A stretch of DNA of 64,000 bases from Frankiaceae bacterium (GTDB lineage: Bacteria > Actinomycetota > Actinomycetes > BP-191): assembly GCA_035556555.1 (NCBI GenBank), contig DATMES010000002.1:164740-228739 (forward strand). The letters run 5' to 3'. Under the pieces are notes generated by a model, which ran no database searches, was not told the DNA's origin, and worked only from the letters and a program-made list of their open reading frames with translations. The translations under genes and the position numbers were made by a program. This document shows positions 16,396-25,283 of the stretch, piece after piece (position 1 is the stretch's first letter; every line of letters starts with the position of its first letter).

Positions 16396-17196
16396 TCACC
16401 CCGAGAAGTCGGCGCCGGTCAGGGCCGACGCGCACGCGCAGTCGCGGTCGGCGGGCAGGCGGGGGATCAGCGCGAAGAGGAGGTCGCGCAGGCGGGTGTT
16501 GTTGGAGGTGAAGACGCGGAACACCTCGTCGGCGGTGACCGCGGGCACGCCGGGCACGCCGGCGTCGTAGTCGGTGATGAGCGCGATGGAGGTGTAGCAG
16601 AGCTCCAGCTCGCGGGCGAGGACGGCCTCGGGGTGGCCGGTCATGTTGACGACGGACCAGCCGGCGGAGGCGTACCACCGCGACTCGGCGCGGGTGGAGA
16701 AGCGCGGCCCCTCGACGACGACCATGGTGCCGCCGTCGTGCGCGCGGATGCCGACGGACGACGCGGCGGCGAGCGCGGCGGCGCGCCCGCGCGCGCAGTA
16801 CGGGTCGGCGAACGCCACGTGCACGGCGCGGTCGTCGTAGAACGTCTGCGTGCGCCCCGACGTACGGTCCACGAGCTGGTCGCACACGACGAACTCACCC
16901 GGGTGCACGGCGGGGGAGAGCGACCCCGCGGCGCACGGCCCGATGACCTGCGTGACGCCGAGCGAGCGCATGGCCCAGAGGTTGGCGCGGTACGGGATGC
17001 GGTGCGGGGGGTAGCGGTGGCGCGGCCCGTGCCGCGGGAGGAACGCCACGCCGCGCCCGCCCACCGAGCCGACGACGAACGGCCCCGAAGGCTCGCCGTA
17101 CGGCGTCTCGACGGTGACCTCGTCGGCGTCGTCGAGCAGCGCGTAGAAGCCGGAGCCGCCGAACACGCCGATCTCGGCGTGGGGCAGGTCGGTCAT
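16396..17196 (-). CDS. mtnP: S-methyl-5'-thioadenosine phosphorylase family
   Basis: A 266-residue cytoplasmic purine nucleoside phosphorylase-fold enzyme that releases the base and 5-methylthioribose-1-phosphate in methionine salvage. GGSGFY near residue 13 and RHGPRHRYPPHRIPYRANLW form the phosphate and ribose site; VVNMTGHPEAVLAREL carries the Met-Thr substrate loop. The start ATG at 17196 has GGAGG upstream. Family members may prefer methylthioinosine, which sequence alone does not settle. It is first in a three-gene run. Confidence 0.9.
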   Translation of the reverse strand: MTDLPHAEIGVFGGSGFYALLDDADEVTVETPYGEPSGPFVVGSVGGRGVAFLPRHGPRHRYPPHRIPYRANLWAMRSLGVTQVIGPCAAGSLSPAVHPGEFVVCDQLVDRTSGRTQTFYDDRAVHVAFADPYCARGRAAALAAASSVGIRAHDGGTMVVVEGPRFSTRAESRWYASAGWSVVNMTGHPEAVLARELELCYTSIALITDYDAGVPGVPAVTADEVFRVFTSNNTRLRDLLFALIPRLPADRDCACASALTGADFSG

Positions 17197-17290
17197 CGGC
17201 AACCTCCGTCGATTCGAGGGTGCCGCAGACACTAGCCAGGGGGTGCGACGGAAAAGTAGGGCGTCCGGGCAATCTGTGGACGAAGGGCGG

Positions 17291-17620
17291 CTAGCTGGCC
17301 GCGGCGGTCTCCGTGCCTGTGGACGACGGCTTCGGCGCGGGCGCCGCCGGCTCCGACGAGGAGGACGACGACGCGGCCGGCGCGGACTCCGCGGGCTTGG
17401 CGGCATCCGGCTTGGCGGCGTCCGGCTTCGACCCGCCCGACGACGAACGGCTGTCGGTCTTGTAGAAGCCCGACCCCTTGAAGACGACACCCACCGGCGA
17501 GAACACCTTGCGCAGCGCGCCGCCGCACGCGGGGCACTCGGTCAGGGCGTCGTCGGTGAACTTCTGGACGACCTCGAGACGCTCGGCGCAGGCGGTGCAG
17601 GCGTACTGGTACGTCGGCAC
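17291..17620 (-). CDS. ruc: FmdB-type zinc-ribbon protein, Ruc-like redox-regulated chaperone
   Basis: A 109-residue protein starting at GTG. The N-terminal zinc ribbon has paired CxxC motifs at Cys8/Cys11 and Cys29/Cys32. The rest (~55-109) is a disordered Ser/Ala/Pro-rich tail with the repeat KPDAAKPDAAKPAESAP. This layout, and the position beside 5-formyl-THF cyclo-ligase and galU, match M. tuberculosis Rv0991c (Ruc), an oxidation-activated holdase known to be under HrcA control. A CIRCE operator sits directly upstream, supporting the same regulation here. Confidence 0.87.
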   Translation of the reverse strand: MPTYQYACTACAERLEVVQKFTDDALTECPACGGALRKVFSPVGVVFKGSGFYKTDSRSSSGGSKPDAAKPDAAKPAESAPAASSSSSSEPAAPAPKPSSTGTETAAAS

Positions 17621-17636
17621 GGCGGGGGTCTCCTCG

Positions 17637-17663
17637 TTAGCACTCGGGTACGACGACTGCTAA
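17637..17663 (-). promoter_or_regulatory. CIRCE operator (HrcA binding site)
   Basis: TTAGCACTC-N9-GACTGCTAA, differing from the CIRCE consensus TTAGCACTC-N9-GAGTGCTAA at one base. It lies 16 bases before the ruc start and just before its ribosome binding site (GAGGAG), the usual place for HrcA repression of heat-shock transcripts. HrcA itself is not in the window. Confidence 0.88.
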
Positions 17664-17754
17664 TGATGCCACGGCACGCCGACGCCGTCAGCCGCGCACG
17701 GAATGATTGCCTGTGCAACTATGCTGCGCAAGGGCGTAGACCTAAGGAGCAGAC

Positions 17755-18258
17755 ATGCCGATCCAGCAGCTGAACCACGCGGTCCTCTACGTCCGCGACC
17801 TCGACCGCAGCGTGGCGTTCTACACCGACGTCCTCGGCTTCCGCGTCGTCAACCAGATGCGCGGGGCGGCGTTCGTTCAGGCACCCGCGAGCACCAACGA
17901 CCACGACCTCGGCCTGTTCGAGATCGGCGCGGCCGCCGGCCCGAGCCAGGCGGGGCGCGCGACGGTCGGGCTGTACCACCTCGCGTGGGAGGTCGACACG
18001 CTCGCCGAGCTCGACCGCCTCTCCGGCGTCCTCGCCGAGGCCGGCGCGCTCGCCGGCGCGTCCGACCACGGCACGACGAAGAGCCTCTACGCGAAGGACC
18101 CCGACGGGCTGGAGTTCGAGGTCGCGTGGGTCGTCCCCGCGGCGCTGCTCGACGACGCGGCCAAGGGCGTGAAGATCGCGCCGCTCGACCTGCCCAGGGA
18201 GATCGCGCGGTACGGCGCCGACACCCGCGGCGGCGTCGGCGTCTCTATCCCCGCGTAG
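17755..18258 (+). CDS. VOC-family (glyoxalase/dioxygenase-like) protein
   Basis: A 167-residue protein with AAGGAG upstream of its ATG. It has two beta-alpha-beta3 modules: LNHAVLYVRDLDRSVAFYTDVLGF (first His ligand near residue 8) and VGLYHLAWEVDTLAELDRL plus YAKDPDGLEFEVAW (second His and Glu ligands). The spacing fits a single-chain metal-dependent VOC enzyme such as a catechol-dioxygenase relative; the substrate is unknown. It is divergent from ruc and overlaps the convergent 5-formyl-THF cyclo-ligase gene by 14 bases. Confidence 0.85.
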   Translation: MPIQQLNHAVLYVRDLDRSVAFYTDVLGFRVVNQMRGAAFVQAPASTNDHDLGLFEIGAAAGPSQAGRATVGLYHLAWEVDTLAELDRLSGVLAEAGALAGASDHGTTKSLYAKDPDGLEFEVAWVVPAALLDDAAKGVKIAPLDLPREIARYGADTRGGVGVSIPA

Positions 18259-18841
18259 CGCGTACGACCCGGGTCGGCGTCACGACGACGTCGACCCGGC
18301 GGTCGTGCGGCTCGACGGGTACCTCGTCCACGACCTCCTCGTCGAGGGCGAGCGCGACGACCGGCACCGACACCGACGCGAGCGCGCGGTCGTACGACCC
18401 GCCGCCGCGCCCCAGCCGCCGCCCGGCTAGGTCGTACGCCACCCCCGGCACGAGCACGACGTCGGCCTCACCGAGGTCCGCGTCCACGACCCGCGGCTCC
18501 AGCAGCCCGTGAGGTCCCGAGACCAGCCCCCCGTCGTACGTCCCCCATGCCAGCCCGTCGCCGGGCAGCAGGAGAGGGAGCAGGACGCGCGCGCCACGCG
18601 AGCGCAGAGCGGAGAGCAGCGGCTCCGTCGGCAGCTCCGTCCCGGTGCCGTAGTACGCCGCCACGACCCGCGCCGACGACACCTCCGGCAGCGCCAGCAC
18701 GGCCTCCGTGAGCGCAGCCGCGGCGCTGTGCCGTTCGGCCGACGACAGACCGGCGCGCACCGCCAGCAACCGGGCGCGCAGGGCGCGTTTCCGGTCGGGA
18801 ACGCCGTTCTCCCCGACAGGACCGCCCATGGGTGCGAGCAT
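18245..18841 (-). CDS. 5-formyltetrahydrofolate cyclo-ligase
   Basis: An ATP-dependent enzyme that converts 5-formyl-THF to 5,10-methenyl-THF. Its signature GRGGGSYDRAL is present near the C-terminus, and the N-terminus has DRKRALRARLLAVRAGLS. The start is uncertain: ATG at 18841 (198 residues) or ATG at 18829. No strong ribosome binding site favours either, though GGGAAGGG lies 13 bases before 18841. The gene belongs to the conserved actinobacterial ruc-cyclo-ligase-galU neighbourhood and is divergent from the GGDEF gene. Confidence 0.88.
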   Translation of the reverse strand: MLAPMGGPVGENGVPDRKRALRARLLAVRAGLSSAERHSAAAALTEAVLALPEVSSARVVAAYYGTGTELPTEPLLSALRSRGARVLLPLLLPGDGLAWGTYDGGLVSGPHGLLEPRVVDADLGEADVVLVPGVAYDLAGRRLGRGGGSYDRALASVSVPVVALALDEEVVDEVPVEPHDRRVDVVVTPTRVVRATRG

Positions 18842-18939
18842 GGCACTCAAGCCCTTCCCGTGACCTGCCGACAAGCGGGGAGAGCGGGGATCGGGGCCGA
18901 CCGTGCCCTGACGCGGGCCGGAGGGAAAGGGGACCGCCG

Positions 18940-21267
18940 ATGCCGTTGCGCGTACGGCTCTCCATCACCCTGGTCGCGATCGTCCTCGTTCCGCTGACGG
19001 TCACGGCCCTCGTCGTGCTGGTCATGATCAACCAGCAGGAGGAACGCCGCATCGGCGACCGGCTGGAGTACGGCACCGCCAGCCTCATCGACGTCCTCGA
19101 GGTGTACGGCAAGAGAGCCGAGGACTCCGCCGGCGACCTCGCCAACGGCGGAGCCGGCCAGGCGCTCAGCACGAAGGACACCAAGCTCGTCCAGACCCGG
19201 GTCGCGCAGTTCGGGCGCGAGTCCGGCGCGGACTTCGTCGCCATCGTCGCGAACGGCAGCCAGACCGGCACGTCCATCAAGCGCCCGCCGAAGTACGGCG
19301 TCGCGAAGGAAGCGCCCGACCCCGTCGCGCAGATCACCGCCATCGCGAAGGCCGTCGACAAGCGCGCGACCCCGTACGCCCTCTACTCCGCCGTCGCGAT
19401 CACGACCGACTGCGCCACCGGCACCTGCACCATCGGGCACGCGGTCGCGGGCTTCTGGCTCGACGACAAGACCTTGGCGGACGTGCGGCCGGGGGGCACC
19501 GACGTGACACTCGTCGACCCGAAGGGCAGCGCCACGACGACGACGCTCGGCGACGCCTCGCAGGCCGCCGCGGTCGTCGCGACGGGCCCCGGGGCGCAAG
19601 CCGTCAAGGCCGGCCCGCTCCTCGTCACCGCGAAGACCCCCCTCGTAGGCGGCCCGGTGGCGTACGCCTCGGTGTCCCGCGAGGAGTCGCAGCAGACGCA
19701 GGAGCGCACCTGGCAGGGCCTCGTCGTCATCCTCGGCGTCTTCGTGGTCATGGCCGGCATGCTCGGGTGGCTCATGGCGCGCGTGACGACGCGGCCGCTC
19801 GCCGAGCTGTCCGACGCGGCGCTCGCCGTCGCGAGCGGCAAGCTCGACACGCACATCGACATCCGTTCGCGCGACGAGGTGGGCAAGCTCGCGCTCGCGT
19901 TCAACACCATGACCGACGAGCTGCGTACGTACATCCACGCGCTCCAGGACTCGCGCGACGAGCTCAAGCGCAACCTCACGCGCCTCGGCGACACGCTGTC
20001 CAGCACGCACGACCTCAAGAAGATGCTCGCGGTGATCCTCGAGACCGCGATGGTGACGATCCGCGCCGAGGCGGGCGCGTTGATGCTGTTCTCCGCCAAC
20101 CGCGACGAGCTGTACCTCAAGGTCGGCCGCGGTCTCGACGGCCGGCTGTCCAGCGCGTCCGTCCGTGTCGGCGTCGGTGAAGGTGTCGCGGGCCGCGTCG
20201 CGCAGAGCGGCGAGGGCGTGCACGGCCACGTCGGCCCCGACGCGCAGGGCGAGCTGCGGCTCGCCGACGCGGAGCCGCGCGCCGACTCCGTCATCGCCGT
20301 GCCGCTCAAGAGCCAGGGCCGCGTCATCGGCGTCCTCAACCTGTACGACCGCGTCGACTCGGACGCGTTCGACGACAACGACCTCGCGACCATCAGGTCG
20401 TTCGCCAACCAGGCCACCGTCGCCATCGACAACGTGCTGCTGCACCAGGAGGCGCAGCGCCTCTCGATCACCGACGGCCTCACCGGCCTGTGGAACTACC
20501 GCTACTTCCAGATGAACTTCGACAAGGAGATCGAGCGCGCCAGCCGGTTCCAGCGGCCGCTCGCGCTGCTCATCTTCGACCTCGACAAGTTCAAGCAGGT
20601 CAACGACGTCTACGGCCACCCGCGCGGCGACTCGGTCCTCATCGAGCTCGCGACGCGCGTCAAGGGCGCCATCCGCGAGGTCGACACGCTCGCCCGCTAC
20701 GGCGGCGAGGAGTTCGTGCTGATCCTCCCCGAGACCGACCTCGAGGGCGCCACGCTGGCGGCGGGGAAGATCTGCGAGATCGTGCGGCAGCGGCGCTTCG
20801 GGGCGGCCGACGAGGAGCCGATCCGCGTCACCGTCTCCATCGGCATCGCGGTCTACCCCGACCACGGCCGCAGCGGCGCGACGCTGGTGCGCTCCGCCGA
20901 CGCCGCGCTGTACGCCGCCAAGGAGGCCGGCCGCGACGGCTACTGGGTCGCGTCGCCGATGCCGGAGATGCCCGGTGAGAAGGTGCCGCCGCCGCCCGCC
21001 GAGTTCGTGGACGTCGTCGAGGAGGACGCCGCCGACGAGGTGCAGATCGACAACGGGACCGTCGTGTACGACGACCCGGTCGAGCCGCACACCGTCGTCA
21101 GCGACGACGCGATGGCCGACTACGGCGCCGACGCGCCCGACGCGCCCGACGCGCCCGACGCTGCCGGGGCGGACGCCGGTGCGGAGTCGGGCGATCCTGC
21201 CCCCGAGGAGCCCCGGGACGACCCCGAGCGCGACGAGAACACCCCTGCCGGAGCGCTCACGCCCTGA
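18940..21267 (+). CDS. Membrane HAMP-GAF-GGDEF diguanylate cyclase
   Basis: A 775-residue sensor. TM1 is at ~7-30, an extracytoplasmic domain runs to ~255, TM2 is ~257-280 and a HAMP linker follows (TRPLAELSDAALAVASGKLD). A GAF domain lies at ~360-505. The GGDEF domain (~510-670) has the active-site motif GGEEF near 587. An RxxD product-inhibition site (REVD) lies five residues before it, so the protein should make c-di-GMP and be feedback-inhibited. The last ~100 residues are an acidic, Pro-rich tail with a threefold DAP repeat. It is co-directional with galU. Confidence 0.92.
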   Translation: MPLRVRLSITLVAIVLVPLTVTALVVLVMINQQEERRIGDRLEYGTASLIDVLEVYGKRAEDSAGDLANGGAGQALSTKDTKLVQTRVAQFGRESGADFVAIVANGSQTGTSIKRPPKYGVAKEAPDPVAQITAIAKAVDKRATPYALYSAVAITTDCATGTCTIGHAVAGFWLDDKTLADVRPGGTDVTLVDPKGSATTTTLGDASQAAAVVATGPGAQAVKAGPLLVTAKTPLVGGPVAYASVSREESQQTQERTWQGLVVILGVFVVMAGMLGWLMARVTTRPLAELSDAALAVASGKLDTHIDIRSRDEVGKLALAFNTMTDELRTYIHALQDSRDELKRNLTRLGDTLSSTHDLKKMLAVILETAMVTIRAEAGALMLFSANRDELYLKVGRGLDGRLSSASVRVGVGEGVAGRVAQSGEGVHGHVGPDAQGELRLADAEPRADSVIAVPLKSQGRVIGVLNLYDRVDSDAFDDNDLATIRSFANQATVAIDNVLLHQEAQRLSITDGLTGLWNYRYFQMNFDKEIERASRFQRPLALLIFDLDKFKQVNDVYGHPRGDSVLIELATRVKGAIREVDTLARYGGEEFVLILPETDLEGATLAAGKICEIVRQRRFGAADEEPIRVTVSIGIAVYPDHGRSGATLVRSADAALYAAKEAGRDGYWVASPMPEMPGEKVPPPPAEFVDVVEEDAADEVQIDNGTVVYDDPVEPHTVVSDDAMADYGADAPDAPDAPDAAGADAGAESGDPAPEEPRDDPERDENTPAGALTP

Positions 21268-21293
21268 CGGGCGGCGTTCGTTAGGGTTCTGGC

Positions 21294-22163
21294 ATGCCGA
21301 TCACCAAGGCCGTCATCCCTGCCGCCGGTCTCGGCACGCGGTTCCTCCCCGCGACGAAGGCGTCGCCCAAGGAGATGCTCCCCGTCGTCGACAAGCCCGC
21401 GATCCAGTACGTCGTCGAGGAGGCCGTCCGCGCCGGTCTGACCGACGTGCTCATGGTCACCGGCCGCGGCAAGCGCACCCTTGAGGACCACTTCGACCGG
21501 GTGTGGGAGCTCGAGTCGGCGCTGGAGGCGAAGGGCGACGACACCCGCCTCGCGATGGTCCGCGAGTCGGCCGACCTCGCCGACGTCCACTACATCAGGC
21601 AGGGGCAGCCGCTCGGCCTCGGGCACGCCGTCCTGCAGGCCGCCGCGCACGTCGGCGACCAGCCGTTCGCCGTCCTCCTCGGCGACGACCTCATCGACGA
21701 CCGCGACCCGCTGCTGGAGACGATGATCGCGGTGCAGCAGGAGCGCGGCGGCAGCGTCGTCGCGTTGATGGAGGTGCCGGAGAGCCAGATCTCGATGTAC
21801 GGCTGCGCCAGCGTCGGCAGCCGCGACACCGACGTCGTCGAGGTGACCGCCATGGTCGAGAAGCCCGATCCCGCCGACGCGCCGAGCAACCTCGCGGTCA
21901 TCGGCCGGTACGTGCTCTCTCCCAGCGTGTTCGGGGTCCTGCGCGAGACGAAGCCGGGGCGCGGCAACGAGATCCAGCTCACCGACGCGCTCGCCACGCT
22001 CATCGCGTCGGAGCCCATGCACGGCGTCGTCTTCCGGGGCCGCCGGTACGACACCGGCGACCGTTCCGACTACCTCAAGGCAGTCGTACGACTCGCGGTC
22101 GATCGGCCCGACATCGGGCCGGACTTCCTGGAGTGGCTGCGGAAGTTCGTGAGCGAGACGTGA
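21294..22163 (+). CDS. galU: UTP--glucose-1-phosphate uridylyltransferase
   Basis: A 289-residue cytoplasmic enzyme making UDP-glucose for wall polymers and glycosides. It has the nucleotide-binding motif AAGLGTRFLPATKASPKEML at the N-terminus, GQPLGLGHAVL with the UDP-binding residues, LLGDDLI for metal binding and VEKPDP in the sugar site. Length matches bacterial GalU. Its TGA overlaps the GTG start of moeA, as in the conserved galU-moeA-rimJ order. Confidence 0.96.
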   Translation: MPITKAVIPAAGLGTRFLPATKASPKEMLPVVDKPAIQYVVEEAVRAGLTDVLMVTGRGKRTLEDHFDRVWELESALEAKGDDTRLAMVRESADLADVHYIRQGQPLGLGHAVLQAAAHVGDQPFAVLLGDDLIDDRDPLLETMIAVQQERGGSVVALMEVPESQISMYGCASVGSRDTDVVEVTAMVEKPDPADAPSNLAVIGRYVLSPSVFGVLRETKPGRGNEIQLTDALATLIASEPMHGVVFRGRRYDTGDRSDYLKAVVRLAVDRPDIGPDFLEWLRKFVSET

Positions 22164-23371
22164 AGTCCGTCGACGCGCACCTGCAGCAGATCCTCGCCGC
22201 GATCGGCCCGCTGACCGAGCTGGAGCTGCGGCTGCTCGACGCGCACGGCTGCGTGCTCTCCGAGGACGTCGTCGCCGACCGCGGCGTGCCGGCGTACGAC
22301 ACCGCCACCTGCGACGGCTACGCCGTCCGCTCGCCCGATGTTCCAGGCCCCGTGACGCTGCACGTCGCGGGCGACGTCGCGCGCGGCCAGGCCGCGAACT
22401 TCGTCGTCCAGCCCGGCCTCTGCGTCCGCGTCGTCGCGGGCGCGGTGCTGCCGTCCGGCGCTGACGCCGTCGTCCCCGTCGGCTGGACCGACGGCGGGCT
22501 CGCGCAGGTCGCGATCTCGCGCGCCGCCGTGCCGGGGGCGTACATCCGGCGCGCCGGTGACGACGTCGCCGCGGGCGCGACGGTGCTGGCGCGCAACAGC
22601 CTCATCGGTGCCGCGCAGGTCGGCCTGCTCGTCGCGATCGGCCGCCGCAACGTCCTCGTCCGCCCGAAGCCGCGCGTCGTCGTCATCTCCGTCGGCGCCG
22701 ACCTCGCCGACGCCGGCGAGTCGCTCGGCCCGGGCCAGCAGGCCGACGCCGCCGGCTACGCCGTCTCGGCCGCCGTCCGCGAGGCCGGCGCGATCGCGTT
22801 CCAGGGCGGCATCGTCGGCGAGGACGACCCGAAGACGTTCTCCAACGTCGTCGAGGACCACCTCATCCAGGCCGACGCCGTCGTCGTCACGGGCGGGCTG
22901 CGCGACGGGCCGTACGACGTCGTCCGCGACGTCCTCTCGCGGCTCGGGACGATGACGTACGACGAAGTGGCGATGGAGCCGGGCCGGGCGCAGGCGTTCG
23001 GGATCATCGGGGTCGAGCGGACACCGGTGTTCGTCATCCCCGGCGATCCCGTGGGCGCGCTGGTGTCGTTCGAGGTGTTCGTGCGCCCCGCGCTGCGGCG
23101 GATGCTCGGCGCGGAGACGCTGGGGCGGCCGCACGTGAGCGCGATGACGACGACGGCGTTCGCGTCGCCGGCGGGGCGGCGGCAGTTCGTGCGGGTCAAG
23201 GTGGAGCGTTCCGCCGACCGGTGGGTCGTCACGCCGACCGGCGGCCCCAACGCCGACCTGCTCACCGGGCTCGCGTCGGCGAACGGCCTCGCGATCGTTC
23301 CCGAGGAGACCACCGAGGTCGCGGAGGGCACGCCGCTGCTGACCTGGCTACTGGAACGCCGCGGCATATGA
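22160..23371 (+). CDS. moeA: Molybdopterin molybdenumtransferase MoeA
   Basis: A 403-residue protein starting at a GTG inside the galU stop. It inserts molybdate into adenylated molybdopterin. Characteristic elements are AYDTATCDGYAVRS near the N-terminus, AGDVARGQ, GAVLPSGADAVVP and the GEDDPKTF loop. The MoCF nucleotide-binding region VVVTGGLRDGPYDV differs slightly from the usual TGGxSxG. C-terminal beta-barrel motifs (VFVIPGDPVGALVSFEVFV) are present. It may be one of several paralogues, as actinobacteria often carry two. Confidence 0.93.
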   Translation: MKSVDAHLQQILAAIGPLTELELRLLDAHGCVLSEDVVADRGVPAYDTATCDGYAVRSPDVPGPVTLHVAGDVARGQAANFVVQPGLCVRVVAGAVLPSGADAVVPVGWTDGGLAQVAISRAAVPGAYIRRAGDDVAAGATVLARNSLIGAAQVGLLVAIGRRNVLVRPKPRVVVISVGADLADAGESLGPGQQADAAGYAVSAAVREAGAIAFQGGIVGEDDPKTFSNVVEDHLIQADAVVVTGGLRDGPYDVVRDVLSRLGTMTYDEVAMEPGRAQAFGIIGVERTPVFVIPGDPVGALVSFEVFVRPALRRMLGAETLGRPHVSAMTTTAFASPAGRRQFVRVKVERSADRWVVTPTGGPNADLLTGLASANGLAIVPEETTEVAEGTPLLTWLLERRGI

Positions 23372-23375
23372 GAAT

Positions 23376-23412
23376 CCCCACGCTCGCGCTGCGCGCGACC
23401 GCGGGGGCCCCG
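23376..23412. repeat. CCCCACG-type GC palindrome, copy 1
   Basis: It opens with CCCCACGCTCGCGCTGCGC and closes with CCGCGGGGGCCCCG, filling the gap between moeA and the acetyltransferase gene. Two related copies lie at 56783 and 63620. There is no T-run here. Confidence 0.6.
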
Positions 23413-23414
23413 AC

Positions 23415-24020
23415 ATGACAGGCGCGTGGCCCGCCACCTTGCGCGACGGGGAGGTGGAGCTGCGGCCGTTCCGGATGCGCGACGCCGCGGCGTGGAGCGA
23501 GGTGCGGCTGGCGAACGAGGCGTGGCTCGCGCCCTGGGAGCCGTCGGCGCCGGGTGCGTGGTTCGACAGGTACTCCATGACGGCGTTCGCGCCGATGCTG
23601 CGGCAGCTGCGGCGGCAGGCGCGCGACGGTACGACGCTGCCGTTCGCGGTGACGTACGGCGGCCGCTTCGTCGGCCAGGTGACCGCGGGGAACATCTGGC
23701 GCGGCAGCCTCAACTCGTGCTTCCTCGGCTACTGGATCGACGGCCGGTACGCAGGCCGCGGCATCATGCCGACGGCCGTCGCGCTGCTCGCCGACCACTG
23801 CTTCACCGCCGCGCGGCTGCACCGCGTCGAGGCGAACGTCCGCCCCGAGAACGTCGCCAGCCGCCGGGTCGTCGAGAAGCTCGGCTTCCGCGACGAGGGC
23901 GTCCGCGAGCGGTACCTGCACATCGACGGGGCGTACCGCGACCACGTCTGCTACGCCCTCACGGTCGAGGAGGTGCCGGGCGGTCTGCTGCGGCGCTGGC
24001 ACGCCGTCCGCGACGGCTGA
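23415..24020 (+). CDS. rimJ: GNAT acetyltransferase, RimJ/RimL type
   Basis: A 201-residue GCN5-related N-acetyltransferase. The start LRDGEVELRPFRMRDAAAW and the acetyl-CoA loop (GRYAGRGIMPTAVALLADH, pattern R/Q-x-x-G-x-G/A) are clear. RVEANVRPENVASRRVVEKLGF is the RimJ-type C-terminal signature. RimJ acetylates protein N-termini such as ribosomal S5, and the actinobacterial gene after galU-moeA is usually given this name. True substrate is not known. Confidence 0.85.
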   Translation: MTGAWPATLRDGEVELRPFRMRDAAAWSEVRLANEAWLAPWEPSAPGAWFDRYSMTAFAPMLRQLRRQARDGTTLPFAVTYGGRFVGQVTAGNIWRGSLNSCFLGYWIDGRYAGRGIMPTAVALLADHCFTAARLHRVEANVRPENVASRRVVEKLGFRDEGVRERYLHIDGAYRDHVCYALTVEEVPGGLLRRWHAVRDG

Positions 24021-24131
24021 CCCGCGACACGCCGATCTGTCGACACGCACCTCCGACACTCACGCGCCGCGCGCCCGTACCGTCGAAGCCGTCAGGAACA
24101 CCCGCGGAACCGTTGGAGGCGCACCGCCACC

Positions 24132-24674
24132 ATGCCGCTGATCGCCGGTCTCGCCGTCCTCTGGTTCGTCGTCATCGCGTGGGCTACGCGGGACACCCGC
24201 GAGGCCGCGCACGACGGCCGGTCGATCGACCGCTACTCGAACGCGATGCGCGTCCTCTCGCGCCGCGAGCCCTCCCGCGCCGCCGCGCCGGCCAACGCCT
24301 CAGGGCGTTACATCGTCGTGCCCACCGCCCGCGTCACCGACCCCGCGCGGTCCGCGCAGAGCCTCGTCGACCGCCGCCGCGCGATGCTCAAGCGGCTCAC
24401 GATCGCGTCGGGGATCTCGTTCGCCGGGCTGCTCCTCGGCGGGCCCTGGCTCTACATCCACCTCGTGATCGACGCGATCCTCGTGACGTACGTGATCTTC
24501 CTGCGGAAGGCGGCGTTGCGGGCGGCGGAGATCGCGCGGCGCGAACGCAAGGCCGCGCTGGCCCGCCGCGAGGCCGAGCACCGGGCGCGCTACGAGGCGA
24601 CGTACGACGAGACCGCGACCGTGCTCTCGATGCCCGACCGGGCCGCCGAGCACCGCCGCGCCGTCGGCGACTGA
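24132..24674 (+). CDS. sepX: Divisome membrane protein SepX/GlpR-like
   Basis: A 180-residue protein with an N-terminal membrane helix (LIAGLAVLWFVVIAWATR), a conserved DRYSNAMRVLSRR cytoplasmic segment, and two further hydrophobic segments (IASGISFAGLLLG and LYIHLVIDAILVTYVIFL). A charged Ala/Arg/Glu helix forms the C-terminus. Position directly after galU-moeA-rimJ and this topology match SepX of Streptomyces and GlpR of mycobacteria, which support cell division. GGAGGC lies slightly far (about 13 bases) from the ATG. Confidence 0.8.
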   Translation: MPLIAGLAVLWFVVIAWATRDTREAAHDGRSIDRYSNAMRVLSRREPSRAAAPANASGRYIVVPTARVTDPARSAQSLVDRRRAMLKRLTIASGISFAGLLLGGPWLYIHLVIDAILVTYVIFLRKAALRAAEIARRERKAALARREAEHRARYEATYDETATVLSMPDRAAEHRRAVGD

Positions 24675-24730
24675 GGCGCCGGAACGGGTGCAGGGAAGAA
24701 CCGCCGCAGGTGGTAGCCTCGATGGCTGCT

Positions 24731-24807
24731 GGGGGTGTGGCTCAGTCCGGTAGAGCGCTTCCCTCGCACGGAAGAGGCCAGGGGTTCGAATCCCCTCACC
24801 TCCACCA
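24731..24807 (+). tRNA. tRNA-Ala (anticodon CGC), CCA encoded
   Basis: The acceptor stem GGGGGTG pairs with CACCTCC and contains the G3:U70 pair that identifies alanine tRNAs. The anticodon stem CTTCC/GGAAG encloses CTCGCAC, giving CGC. The T-arm GGGG TTCGAAT CCCC and a genome-encoded CCA end the gene at 24807. Confidence 0.95.
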
Positions 24808-24866
24808 GCACGGCGTTGCTCGACCACGGACCACTCCGGTCCTCCGGTTCGAGGAACGTCACAGTG

Positions 24867-24910
24867 CGACACAGGGGTCGGGTCCACACCGTGGAGCGGC
24901 CCCTGTGTCG
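24867..24910. terminator. Hairpin downstream of tRNA-Ala
   Basis: Perfect 11-bp arms CGACACAGGGG (24867-24877) and CCCCTGTGTCG (24900-24910), followed by TTCTT. It probably terminates the tRNA transcript. Its arm core resembles the palindrome at 41069-41127. Confidence 0.6.
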
Positions 24911-25283
24911 TTCTTCCGTGCGGCAACGGCGCCTAGGACGACCGTGCTGTTCAGCCAGCGGCGACGGGTCCCGATCTCCGAACAGAGCGATTGCCGCACG
25001 AGCGGAAACTCTTGCCCGCTGACCAATCCGCGAGAAGGAGCACGTGCGAGAGAAGGGTGGGGGCAGCCGAACTCAAATGCCTCGACGGCAGCCACGCCCG
25101 ACAGTGCCCGCAGACTATTGCGCCCTGCGCTTTCAACTGCACTGTGCGGCGGAGTCGCCCGGGCGGTATCGCGAACGCGGCGAGCTTTGAAACTGACTTC
25201 TTGTCGTGGTGCGGTCGCGCGCTAAATCGGTGACCTTCTATGCCAGAAGACACCCCTGAGCGCATCGGGCGATTCCCACCGAT
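24911..25283. other. Intergenic stretch without recognisable gene
   Basis: About 370 bases between the tRNA-Ala hairpin and the end of the barstar-like gene. Composition is less GC-rich than the core genes. Several short frames occur but none has a believable start or family. Confidence 0.45.

Noticed and set aside
21130..21156. Threefold 9-base repeat as a possible mobile or phase-variable element
   Set aside because: It is in frame within the low-complexity tail of the GGDEF protein, changes no frame and is too short to be a separate element.
24731..25283. tRNA-Ala as attachment site of an integrated element carrying the 25-41 kb block
   Set aside because: No integrase or excisionase and no repeated tRNA 3' end was seen at the far side of the block.
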